Assembly (NCBI GenBank): GCA_041402045.1
Contig: JAWKSZ010000040.1
Location: forward strand, 8,499 to 72,498
DNA from: JAGQRJ01 sp041402045
GTDB lineage: Bacteria; Planctomycetota; J058
DNA: 64,000 nucleotides
Direction of reading: 5' to 3'
Shown here: positions 7,813-15,281 of the stretch, in pieces
Layout: each line of letters begins with the position of its first letter
Position numbering within the stretch: position 1 is the first letter of the stretch
Notes under the pieces: model-generated
What the model was told of the DNA's origin: nothing
What the model saw: only the letters and a program-made list of their open reading frames with translations
The model's database searches: none
Program-made: the position numbers and the translations under genes

Positions 7813-9960
7813 GTGAGCACCCTCGAGCAACAGGTGGTCGATCAGCTGGGCAGCGAGGGCCTGCCCACCGCCCTCGATCGCGGCGCGGTGCTGTGCGATA
7901 TCGAGGGCCTGCAGGTCGCGCTGTGGTGCGACGAGGTCCAGCGCACGATCAAGGCCGAGGCCTCGCTCTGCTACCCGATCGACGACTTCTCCCCGGACCT
8001 CGCCAGCGCGCTGGACTTCCTCAACAAGAACCGCGCCGGGGTGACCTACGCCTACCGGGAGGCCCACCGCGACCTGGTCGCGACCTGCTCCTGGTCCTCG
8101 CCCCACCGCGACCCCGGGCACAACCAACTGCACCTGCTGGTCGCGCTCCTGGTGCAAGCCTTCGAGCGCGACGCCGGGCAACTCCAAGGCGTGGCCGAGG
8201 GCGAGCTGTCCTGGGAGGACCTGGCCCAGGACCCCGCGCGTAAGGCCGATCAGCTCGCCCCCTTCAGCGGGCGCGGCGGCGGCGCCCAGAAGACCGAGCA
8301 GGGCACCGCGCGCTGGCAGTCCTTCATGGGCGACGAGGACTCCCCCGCGACCGGGCGGCGTCCGCGCCGCGGGTTCGAGCGCGGCCCGAGCACCAAGGCC
8401 AACCGCGCGAGCATGCCGACCCGCCGCCTGGAGGATCAGCAGCACGAGGACCAGCCCACCCGCCGCTTCCGCGGCAACGAGGAGACCCCGGTCGGAGGCG
8501 GGCTCTCGCGCAACGCGCTCCAGATCGCGGTCGCCCAGGCCGACTCCGTGCGCCCGCCGGTCCAGGTCAACTACCGCCGCGAGTCGATCTTCGCGCGCCT
8601 GCTCCGCTTCCTGTTCATTCTGACGGTGATCGGCGGCGTGGGCTACGTGCTCTGGATCTTCTTCATTCAGCCCTTCGTGCCCAACGACTGGAAGGAGAGC
8701 TTCTACAGTTGGTTCGAGGCCCAGGTCATGGACGAGCAGGAGATCCTGCAGCGTGACCGCGCGCTCATGCCCGGGGGCAAGGAGCTCCTGCTCGCGGAGC
8801 TGAACGCGCCCCTCGCCGACGCCGCGGAGCACGAGCGCAACCTCACGCGCTCGGCGGACGCGCTGAAGGACGAGCTGGTCGAGGTCCTCGAGGAGCAGCT
8901 CGTCACCTCAACCAGCAACGAGGCCCGCGGGCGGGTGTTCGCGCTGTGGGACAAGCGCGGGTTCGGCACCCCGGAGGGCGTCATGCGCGTGCTGCGCAAG
9001 CTCGACGAGACCCCGGTGGTGCGCAGCGGCGAAGACCCCGTCGCCGGCCCGCTCCACGACCAGATCCGCAACGGCACGATCCGCGACGAGGCGGTGATCG
9101 AGGCCTTGGCCTGGGCCAAGGGCGACACCTTCCTCGCCTGTATCGAGCGCCTGGGGCGCGAGGACGAGGCCGCGCTCGAGGAGCGCGCCAACGCCCTGGC
9201 CGGGGTCCTGGACAAGGACACCGAGGACTTCGACGTGCTCGTGGCGCTGATCAAGACCGGGCGCGGCCCCGCGGACAGCGCGCTGCGCCTGCTCGAGGGG
9301 CGCGGCCCGGACTGGGCGCTGATCCAGGGGCGCGACGAGGTCCTGCGCTACCTGGGCGACGGGCGCATGACGATCAAGTCTGCCTTCACCAGCGAGCAGG
9401 AGAAGGTGTGCTTGGCCGCGATCGAGCTGGCCCTGGCGGTCCGCGACGAGTCGACGCTCGCGCTCCTGAGCGAGCTCATGCGCGACCACCCGCTGGAGCC
9501 GGTGCGCCGCGCGGCGCTCCAGGCGCTGCCGAGCCTCGGGCCGGCCGCCGCCTGGCCGCTGACCGAGGAGCTGGGGCTGCCCGACGTCCCCGACGACCGC
9601 CGGGAGCGCGCGCGCGAGGCGCTGCGCTCGATCCCCCACGACCTCGCCGCGCAGGAGCTGCGCGACCACCTGGCCCCGGACAAGTCGGCCCGCGAGCGCT
9701 ACCTGGCGGTGGTCGGGCTGACCGAGATCCAGGGCACCCCCGGGGTCAACGCCCTCGTCGAGGTCGGGCTCAACGACCCCGACCACCGCGTGCGCCTGCG
9801 GGTGCTCCGGGCGCTGGACGAGCTCAAGGGCGAGCTCAAGGCCTCGGTGCGGCGAGGGATCTCCACCTACCGCGAGCTCGCGCTGAACGACGAGTCGCAG
9901 AAGGTGCGCGAGGCGGCGGCCGAGCTCTACACGTTCTTCTCAGGGCGCGCGCCGCAGTAG
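7813..9960 (+). CDS. Membrane-anchored YbjN-like/HEAT-repeat protein
   Basis: 715 residues. Residues 1-130 resemble the YbjN-like preceding protein. A polar, Arg-rich linker follows, then one transmembrane segment (about residues 262-286, within RFLFILTVIGGVGYVLWIFF). The distal part is alpha-helical, with HEAT-like repeats at about 540-715 (PVRRAALQALPSLG, RYLAVVGLTEI, HRVRLRVLRALDELKG). The GTG at 7813 is chosen because GGAGG lies 8-12 nt upstream; an earlier in-frame GTG at 7798 lacks one. The topology suggests cytosolic YbjN and extracytoplasmic HEAT domains. No enzymatic motif is visible; a scaffold role is inferred. Confidence 0.7.
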   Translation: MSTLEQQVVDQLGSEGLPTALDRGAVLCDIEGLQVALWCDEVQRTIKAEASLCYPIDDFSPDLASALDFLNKNRAGVTYAYREAHRDLVATCSWSSPHRDPGHNQLHLLVALLVQAFERDAGQLQGVAEGELSWEDLAQDPARKADQLAPFSGRGGGAQKTEQGTARWQSFMGDEDSPATGRRPRRGFERGPSTKANRASMPTRRLEDQQHEDQPTRRFRGNEETPVGGGLSRNALQIAVAQADSVRPPVQVNYRRESIFARLLRFLFILTVIGGVGYVLWIFFIQPFVPNDWKESFYSWFEAQVMDEQEILQRDRALMPGGKELLLAELNAPLADAAEHERNLTRSADALKDELVEVLEEQLVTSTSNEARGRVFALWDKRGFGTPEGVMRVLRKLDETPVVRSGEDPVAGPLHDQIRNGTIRDEAVIEALAWAKGDTFLACIERLGREDEAALEERANALAGVLDKDTEDFDVLVALIKTGRGPADSALRLLEGRGPDWALIQGRDEVLRYLGDGRMTIKSAFTSEQEKVCLAAIELALAVRDESTLALLSELMRDHPLEPVRRAALQALPSLGPAAAWPLTEELGLPDVPDDRRERAREALRSIPHDLAAQELRDHLAPDKSARERYLAVVGLTEIQGTPGVNALVEVGLNDPDHRVRLRVLRALDELKGELKASVRRGISTYRELALNDESQKVREAAAELYTFFSGRAPQ

Positions 9961-9967
9961 GCGAACA

Positions 9968-10336
9968 CCGAGCTCCGCTCGGATCCAGCGTTCCTGCGCC
10001 CGACGATCGAGCTCCGCTCGGACGTTCCGCTCCTGCGGCTCCGCTCGGACCCTCCGCTCCCGCGGCTCCGCTCGGACCCTCCGCTCCTGCGCGTGGAAGA
10101 GATTCGACCACCGAGCTCCGCTCGGACCCTTCGCTCCTGCGCGCGGAAGAGATTCGACCACCGAGCTCCGCTCGGACCCTCCGCTCCTGCGCGTGGAAGA
10201 GATTCGACCACCGAGCTCCGCTCGGACCCTCCGCTCCTGCGCGCGGAAGAGATTCGACCACCGAGCTCCGCTCGGACCCTCCGCTGCTCGCGACCCAGGA
10301 GCAAGAGACACCGAAGACGCCGAGCTCCGCTCGGCC
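9968..10336. repeat. Tandem array of CCGAGCTCCGCTCGG hairpin repeats
   Basis: Four consecutive 50-bp units start near 10096, 10146, 10196 and 10246, nearly identical, each containing GAAGAGATTCGACCA followed by CCGAGCTCCGCTCGG. Upstream there are shorter, divergent units of 27-40 bp from 9968. The core folds as a hairpin: CCGAGC, loop TCC, GCTCGG. A last core is at about 10319-10335. The array starts 8 bp after the stop codon of the HEAT-repeat gene. It shows no protein-coding bias. From 10346 to 10528 there is further non-coding sequence with a polypurine tract at about 10417-10453. Confidence 0.85.
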
Positions 10337-10528
10337 GCCACCGCCGGCACCCGCCCAGGAAGACACCGAGTCCGCCCGCCGCCCGCTCGGCGGACCGGGT
10401 GGCTCGGCCGCGACGGAGGAGGAGAAGAAGGAAGAAGGGAAGAAGGGAAAAGCGTTCCTCCCGACTCGCCACGGCACGGCACGGCCGGAGAGAGTGCTCG
10501 CGTGAACGGGAGCGGGCAGATGCCTCTC

Positions 10529-10740
10529 AACGCAAAGGGCACGAAGGACGCAAAGGACGCAAGTTCGGCTGAGCTAGAGGTTCGCACCGTGAGCAAGAGG
10601 AGGATTGAGGTGAGCTCCGCCGACGCATGAACCGATCAGAAGTGCCGTCAACTCCCCGCCCCCTGTTCGACGGCGTGTCTCGGGAGCGCCTCGGCCCGCT
10701 AGCCTTTGCGTCCCTTTGCGTCCTTCGTGCCCTTTGCGTT
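10529..10740. repeat. Inverted-repeat intergenic element 2 (CGCAAAGGA-type arms)
   Basis: Arms at 10529-10562 and 10706-10740 are inverted copies differing by one extra G in the right arm. Each arm is built from AACGCAAAGGGCACGAAG followed by GACGCAAAG-type units. The interior is about 143 bp. This is the same design as elements 1 and 3 with a different repeat unit. The remaining gap to 10883 contains direct copies of CGCCTCAGCGGAGCA-like sequence at about 10829 and 10880 and no convincing gene. Confidence 0.75.
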
Positions 10741-10883
10741 CAAAGAGCCTCTACCCGCCTTCGAACCTCAAGACGCCGTCTCTTCGAACTCCCACGACGT
10801 CTTCGGTGTATCCCTGCACACGCTCACGCCTCAGCGGAGCACGGCAGGGCAGGCCTGGCCGAGCTCCGTGGTCGAAGCACGCC

Positions 10884-11465
10884 TCAGCGGAGCAGGGGCT
10901 GCAGGTCCGCGGGGAGCTCGGCCTGCTCCGGCCCGAGCTCGAGGCGACCCTCGCGGTAGAACACCGCGCCCTGCTCGTCGATCACCAGGGTCCGGCCGCT
11001 GCTGCCGGTCGGCGTGGCGATCGCGCGCCAGCGCTGCCCGGGGTCCGCGCTGAGCGGGTAGGTGTGGAACGTGTAGCCGCTGCGCCCGCCGCTGGCGAGC
11101 TCGCTGTCGAACTGCCCCAGCTCGCCCAGCTCGGCGATCGTGCCGTAGATCGGGTGGTCCTGCCGCCACTGCTCCTGGGCCGCGCGGATCGTGGACAGGC
11201 CCTCGACCGCGGCCTCCTCGCGCAGGCGATCGCGGAGCGCGCGCGCCTCGGGGAACAAGAGCGCCACGACGCCGCCGGTCCCCACGCACAGGAGCACCAG
11301 CACCGCGATCGCGAGCACCAACGCCACGCCGTTCAGCCGCCCGCCCTCGGCCTCGGCGACCGGCGCCGGGGCGAGGGCCAGCTTGCAGGTCAGGCAGCGG
11401 CGGCTGACCCGGAGCACCGGGGCGCTGCAGCGCGGGCAGGGGGCGGTGGCGTCCATGCCGCTCAT
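10884..11465 (-). CDS. Zinc-ribbon, single-pass pseudopilin-like protein
   Basis: 193 residues. The N-terminus has a four-cysteine zinc ribbon (CPRC and CLTC, residues about 9-30). One transmembrane helix follows at about 48-70 (VALVLAIAVLVLLCVGTGGVVALL). The C-terminal domain resembles GspG/type IV pilin-like globular domains, with AAVEGLSTIRAAQEQWRQDH and YTFHTYPLSADPGQRWRAIA, patterns seen in DUF-type pseudopilins. It lacks a canonical prepilin peptidase site. ATG 11465-11463 is the start. It lies 23 bp downstream of the sigma-54 activator gene and is probably co-transcribed. The role is unknown. Confidence 0.65.
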   Translation of the reverse strand: MSGMDATAPCPRCSAPVLRVSRRCLTCKLALAPAPVAEAEGGRLNGVALVLAIAVLVLLCVGTGGVVALLFPEARALRDRLREEAAVEGLSTIRAAQEQWRQDHPIYGTIAELGELGQFDSELASGGRSGYTFHTYPLSADPGQRWRAIATPTGSSGRTLVIDEQGAVFYREGRLELGPEQAELPADLQPLLR

Positions 11466-11488
11466 TTCGCCGCCGCGAGGCGCTCGCG

Positions 11489-13141
11489 TCAAGGGGCCCG
11501 GCCCTCGTCGCGGTAACGGCGCAGGTGCCGGTAGAGGGTGGCGACCCCGATCCCCAGGGCCGCGGCGGTCTCGGCGCGGTTGCCCCCGTGGCGCTCCAGG
11601 CTCGCGAGCACGTGCTCGCGGACCACGTCCGCCAGCGCGCGCTCCCCGCTCGCGGCGGCGGGGAGCGCAGCCGGCGCCGGGGCGGGGGCGGCGGCGCGGA
11701 CCTCCGGCGGCAGGTCCTGGACCTCGATCCGCTCGCCCCCCGCCACGACCACCGCCCGCTCGAGCGCGTTCTCCAGCTCGCGCACGTTCCCCGGCCAGGG
11801 GTAGCCCACCAGCCGGTCGGCGGCGGCGGCGGAGAGGTCGCGGGCCGGGCAGCCCAGGCGCGCGGCGATCCGCTGCACGAGCACCCGCGCCAGGGGCAGC
11901 ACGTCGTCGGGCCGCGCGCGCAGCGGCGGCACCTCGAGCTCGAGCACCTTCAGTCGGTAGAGCAGGTCCTCGCGGAAGCGGCCCGCGCGAACCTCCGCCT
12001 GCAGGTCGCGCAGGGTCGCGGCCACCACCCGCACGTCGATCCGCCGCGGCTGGTTCTCGCCGACCCGGCGCACCTCGCGCTCCTGGAGCACCCGCAGCAG
12101 CTTGACCTGGGTCCCGGGGGGGAGCTCGCCGACCTCGTCCAGGAGCAGCGTCCCGCCCTGGGCGGCCTCGAACAGCCCGACCCGCCCCTGGGACGCCCCG
12201 GTGAACGCGCCCCGCGCGTGGCCGAACAGCTCGCTCTCGATCAGGTTCTCCGAGATCGCTCCGCAGTTGATCGCCACGAAGGGCCCCGCGGCGCGCGCCG
12301 AGGCCTCGTGCAGGTAGCGCGCGATCCGCTCCTTGCCCACGCCGCTCTCCCCGGTGATCAGCACGGTCGAGTCGACCCGGGCCGCGCGCCGGGCGAGGTC
12401 GAGCACCGCGCGCAGCGCGGCGGAGCGCGCCACGAGCCCGCTGGGGTCGAGGGACTCCCGCGCCTCCGGCGGGAGCTGGCGCTGGGCCCGGCGCAGCTTG
12501 CGCTGCAGCCGGCGCAGGGTGTCGCGGGTCGTCTTGAGCGTCTGCTCCAGGCAGTCGCGCTCGTAGAACGCGAGGTGCGGCTCGAGCTCGGGCCCCCACT
12601 CCGCCCGCCGACGGCCCTGAAAGCGGCACACCGGGTCACCCCGCGCCACGCACTGGGTCTCCAGGCAGTAGATCTCGGCGTCGTTGCTGCGGCTGAGGTA
12701 GCCCGAGGCGAAGCCCGTGAGCGACCAGCACACCGGCTGCTCGCTGCGCCCGCGCTGCACGAGGTGCTGCTCGGCCTCGTAGGAGTCGTGCCACAGCGCC
12801 TCGGCGAAGGCGTTCTGCCCCTCGCCCTGGCCAGGGACCCCCTCGACCAGCACCAGCCCCTGCAGGGTGTGGAGCCGCCCTCCCGCGCGGCGCCACTCCC
12901 CGGGGTCGTCCCAGTCGAAGGCGCCCTCGAGGGAGTCGGCGACCCGCCAGCCGTGGGCGAAGCCAAAGCGGGTGAGGACGCCGCGGGCCGCGGGTTCGCC
13001 GAGGGTCTCGATCAGCTCCTGGCGCAGGAGCCCCAGCGCCGCGACGTCGAGGATCGCCGCGCGCTGCCCCGCGAAGCGCAGGATCCCGCCCTCGGGGTGG
13101 AAGTGGAGCAAGGACTCGAGGCGCAGGTCGGCGGCTTTCAC
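11489..13141 (-). CDS. Sigma-54-dependent activator, XylR_N/V4R-AAA-Fis architecture
   Basis: 550-residue enhancer-binding protein that drives sigma-54 RNA polymerase. Residues 1-195 form a XylR_N plus V4R-type sensory region (QPVCWSLTGFASGYLSRS, QCVARGDPVCRFQ), the type that binds small aromatic effectors in XylR and DmpR. A coiled linker leads to the AAA+ domain with Walker A GESGVGKE, the sigma-54 contact loop GAFTGAS and LLDEVGELP. A Fis-type helix-turn-helix is at about 515-545 (NRAETAAALGIGVATLYRHL). GTG 13141-13139 is chosen because the family domain starts right after it; an ATG 14 codons upstream is possible. It is divergent from the pirin operon, its probable target. The effector is unknown. 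Confidence 0.9.
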   Translation of the reverse strand: MKAADLRLESLLHFHPEGGILRFAGQRAAILDVAALGLLRQELIETLGEPAARGVLTRFGFAHGWRVADSLEGAFDWDDPGEWRRAGGRLHTLQGLVLVEGVPGQGEGQNAFAEALWHDSYEAEQHLVQRGRSEQPVCWSLTGFASGYLSRSNDAEIYCLETQCVARGDPVCRFQGRRRAEWGPELEPHLAFYERDCLEQTLKTTRDTLRRLQRKLRRAQRQLPPEARESLDPSGLVARSAALRAVLDLARRAARVDSTVLITGESGVGKERIARYLHEASARAAGPFVAINCGAISENLIESELFGHARGAFTGASQGRVGLFEAAQGGTLLLDEVGELPPGTQVKLLRVLQEREVRRVGENQPRRIDVRVVAATLRDLQAEVRAGRFREDLLYRLKVLELEVPPLRARPDDVLPLARVLVQRIAARLGCPARDLSAAAADRLVGYPWPGNVRELENALERAVVVAGGERIEVQDLPPEVRAAAPAPAPAALPAAASGERALADVVREHVLASLERHGGNRAETAAALGIGVATLYRHLRRYRDEGRAP

Positions 13142-13163
13142 CCCGCCAAGGTAGCGTCGCGAG

Positions 13164-13215
13164 TCGATCGAATCGATAGCCAAGGCGCTCGTTTAGATCG
13201 ATCGAATCGATAGCC
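13164..13215. promoter_or_regulatory. Paired 18-bp upstream activator sites
   Basis: TCGATCGAATCGATAGCC occurs perfectly twice, at 13164-13181 and 13198-13215, 34 bp apart (about three helical turns). Each copy contains the dyad TCGAT-CGA-ATCGA. The pair lies between the start of the sigma-54 activator gene and the candidate -24/-12 promoter of the pirin operon, about 65-115 bp upstream of the predicted transcription start. This is the usual place for enhancer sites of such activators. Binding is inferred. Confidence 0.65.
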
Positions 13216-13251
13216 CAATGCCGGCGCTGCATACAACAAAGGGATTACGTC

Positions 13252-13268
13252 TTGGCTCACCGCTCGCA
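13252..13268 (+). promoter_or_regulatory. Candidate sigma-54 promoter of the pirin operon
   Basis: TTGGCTCACCGCTCGCA places GG at 13254-13255 and GC at 13266-13267, exactly the 12-bp GG-to-GC register of -24/-12 promoters. It matches TGGC and T-GCA of the consensus TGGCACG-N4-TTGCA. Transcription would start near 13279, giving a leader of about 24 nt with AAGGAGG at 13291-13297 before the pirin ATG at 13303. A divergent sigma-54 activator gene and paired upstream repeats support it. Confidence 0.6.
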
Positions 13269-13302
13269 CAGGGGTCGAGCACAACGCCACAAGGAGGCAC
13301 CC

Positions 13303-14001
13303 ATGATCACCCTGCGCACCTCGAACGAGCGCGGCCACGCCGACCACGGCTGGCTGGACACCCGCCACACCTTCTCCTTCGCCGGCTACCAGGACCCGGC
13401 GCACATGGGCTTCCGCGCCTTGCGCGTGATCAACGAGGACCGGGTGCAGCCGGCTCAGGGCTTCGGCAAGCACGGCCACCGCGACATGGAGATCCTCTCG
13501 ATCGTGCTCGAAGGCGAGCTCGCCCACGAGGACAGCCTGGGCAACGGCTCGGTGATCCGCCCAGGCGACGTGCAGCGCATGAGCGCCGGCCGCGGGATCC
13601 TGCACAGCGAGTTCAACCACTCCCAGACGGCCCCGGTGCACTTCCTTCAGATCTGGATCGAGCCCGAGGCCAAGGGGATCGACCCCGGCTACGAGCAGCG
13701 GGCCTTCCCCCTCGAGGAGCGGCGCAACGTGCTGCGCCTGGTCGCCTCCCGCGACGGCCGCGAGGGGTCCTTGATCGTGCACCAGGACGCGAGCGTCTAC
13801 GCCAGCCTGCTCGAGGCCGGCCAGGACGTCGAGCACGCCCTCGAGCCCGGGCGCTTCGCCTGGGTCCAGGTCGCGAGCGGCGAGGTCGAGCTCAACGGCC
13901 ACCGCCTGCGCGCGGGCGACGGCGCGAGCCTCACCGGCGAGACCGACCTCCGGCTCAGCGGCGTCGAGGACGCTCAGGTCCTCGTGTTCGACCTGGCCTG
14001 A
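13303..14001 (+). CDS. Pirin family protein
   Basis: 232-residue bicupin of the pirin family (YhaK/quercetinase-like). The N-terminal cupin carries the metal-binding signature: HGHRDMEILSIVLEGELAHED near residues 57-77, and a later HSEFNHS. Some pirins have quercetin 2,3-dioxygenase activity; others regulate metabolism. The start ATG follows AAGGAGG. It is the first gene of a predicted sigma-54-controlled operon running to the MFS transporter. A candidate hairpin follows it, so expression of downstream genes may be partly attenuated. Confidence 0.9.
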   Translation: MITLRTSNERGHADHGWLDTRHTFSFAGYQDPAHMGFRALRVINEDRVQPAQGFGKHGHRDMEILSIVLEGELAHEDSLGNGSVIRPGDVQRMSAGRGILHSEFNHSQTAPVHFLQIWIEPEAKGIDPGYEQRAFPLEERRNVLRLVASRDGREGSLIVHQDASVYASLLEAGQDVEHALEPGRFAWVQVASGEVELNGHRLRAGDGASLTGETDLRLSGVEDAQVLVFDLA

Positions 14002-14010
14002 ACCACGCCG

Positions 14011-14040
14011 CTCGGGGGCGGCCAGACCGCCGCCCCCGAG
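14011..14040 (+). terminator. Strong GC hairpin after the pirin gene
   Basis: CTCGGGGGCGG (14011-14021) pairs perfectly with CCGCCCCCGAG (14030-14040) around an 8-nt loop, 9 bp after the pirin stop. No U-tract follows, so it may be an attenuating or mRNA-stabilising hairpin within the operon rather than a full terminator. Confidence 0.4.
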
Positions 14041-14079
14041 CTCCCCCGTCCGCCGTCCCTCCCACGACCCGAGGTCCGC

Positions 14080-14496
14080 ATGAGCTTTGGCTACCAAGCG
14101 ATCCCGCTCGAGGGCGTCCAGATCTTCCACGGCGTGGGCGTGGACGAACCCTCCCCCGATCAGTTCCACGCGGAGCTCGAGCTCGGCTGGGTGCAGCAGG
14201 GCAAGGTGCGCCTGCAGCCAGCCCGCAGCGACGAGCCCGGCCCGATCGCCGCGGCCGGTGAGGCCGTGCTGATCGGCCCCGGCGTCGCCCACTCGGTGGA
14301 GGTCGTCGAGCGCTGCACCTTCCTCGTGGCCTACGTGCACCCCGACCTGGCTCGGCGGCTGCTCGGGGCGGCCCACCTCCGCGGCGTGCTCGTGTTCCCG
14401 GCCACCCAGCCGCTGCAGGCGGCGCTCCACGAGCGCGCGGACACCCCCGCCCGACCGACTTCGAATTCCCCGAAGCCAAACCGCGGACGAACCTGA
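14080..14496 (+). pseudogene. AraC-type N-terminal cupin fragment lacking the DNA-binding domain
   Basis: 138 residues resembling only the N-terminal effector-binding cupin of AraC/XylS regulators: HAELELGWVQQGKVRLQP, then GEAVLIGPGVAHSVEVVERC. The usual pair of C-terminal helix-turn-helix motifs is absent. After about residue 118 the sequence becomes Pro/Ser/Arg-rich and ends, and only about 100 bp separate it from the next gene, so no hidden domain fits. It is either a truncated AraC regulator or a stand-alone cupin. It sits between pirin and the isochorismatase-like gene on the same strand. Confidence 0.55.
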
Positions 14497-14600
14497 GCGC
14501 AACCACGTTCAAGCGCAGCGCCGCCGCCGCGCGCACCCTCTCCTCCCAGCGCGGGCTCCCGTCCGCGTCTCGCCCCTCCCCCTTGCTCACGAGGTGAAGC

Positions 14601-15266
14601 ATGCCCACGATCCTCCCCCACACCGACCACGGCCTCCTCACCCAGGACAACTGCGCCCTGGTGTTCATTGACCACCAGCCGCAAATGACCTTCGGCGTGG
14701 CGAACATCGACCGCCAGCTGCTCAAGAACAACGTCCTGCTCCTGGGCAAGGCCGCCAAGCTGTTCGGCGTGCCCACGATCTTGACCACCGTCGAGACGCA
14801 AGCCTTCAGCGGCCCCATGTGGCCGGAGCTCCTGGACGTGTTCCCCGAGCAGGAGCCGATCGAGCGCACGGGCATGAACTCGTGGGACACCCAGGCCTTC
14901 CGCGACGCCGTCGAGGCCACGGGCAAGAAGAACGTGCTGCTCTCCGGGCTGTGGACGGAGGTCTGCATTACCTGGCCCGCGCTGCACATGCTCGCGGCTG
15001 GCTACAACGTCTACGTCGTCGAGGACGCCTGCGGCGGGACCTCCGCCGCCGCCCACGACGCCGCCCTGCGACGCTGCACGCAGGCGGGCGCGGTGCCCAT
15101 GACCACGATCGCCACGGTGCTCGAGTTCCAGCGCGACTGGGCGAACCGCGAGCACTACGACGCCCTCATGGACCTCGTGAAGGAGCACGGCGGCGCCTAC
15201 GGCCAAGGGATCGAATACGCCTACACCATGGTCCACGGCGCACCCCCGAGCCGGAAGAACGCCTAA
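14601..15266 (+). CDS. Isochorismatase-like cysteine hydrolase (YcaC-type)
   Basis: 221-residue cysteine hydrolase. The catalytic Asp is in ALVFIDHQPQM near residue 24, a Lys in the central region is expected to complete the triad, and the nucleophilic Cys is in GLWTEVCITWPAL near residue 122. It matches the YcaC subgroup, whose substrate is usually unknown, rather than true isochorismatase. The start ATG follows GAGGTGA. It ends 15 bp before the amidohydrolase gene; pairing of these two families with pirin is a recurrent arrangement and suggests breakdown of an amide-containing compound. Confidence 0.85.
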   Translation: MPTILPHTDHGLLTQDNCALVFIDHQPQMTFGVANIDRQLLKNNVLLLGKAAKLFGVPTILTTVETQAFSGPMWPELLDVFPEQEPIERTGMNSWDTQAFRDAVEATGKKNVLLSGLWTEVCITWPALHMLAAGYNVYVVEDACGGTSAAAHDAALRRCTQAGAVPMTTIATVLEFQRDWANREHYDALMDLVKEHGGAYGQGIEYAYTMVHGAPPSRKNA

Positions 15267-15281
15267 CCCCTGGGAGCCCCC

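Noticed and set aside
10096..10295. CRISPR-like array
   Set aside because: The 50-bp units repeat completely, with no unique spacers and no cas genes, so it is a simple tandem repeat.
9836..10596. Repeat-encoded proteins read through the 10-kb hairpin array on the minus strand
   Set aside because: Several frames of the array are open on both strands owing to composition; none has a ribosome binding site or codon bias like the neighbours.
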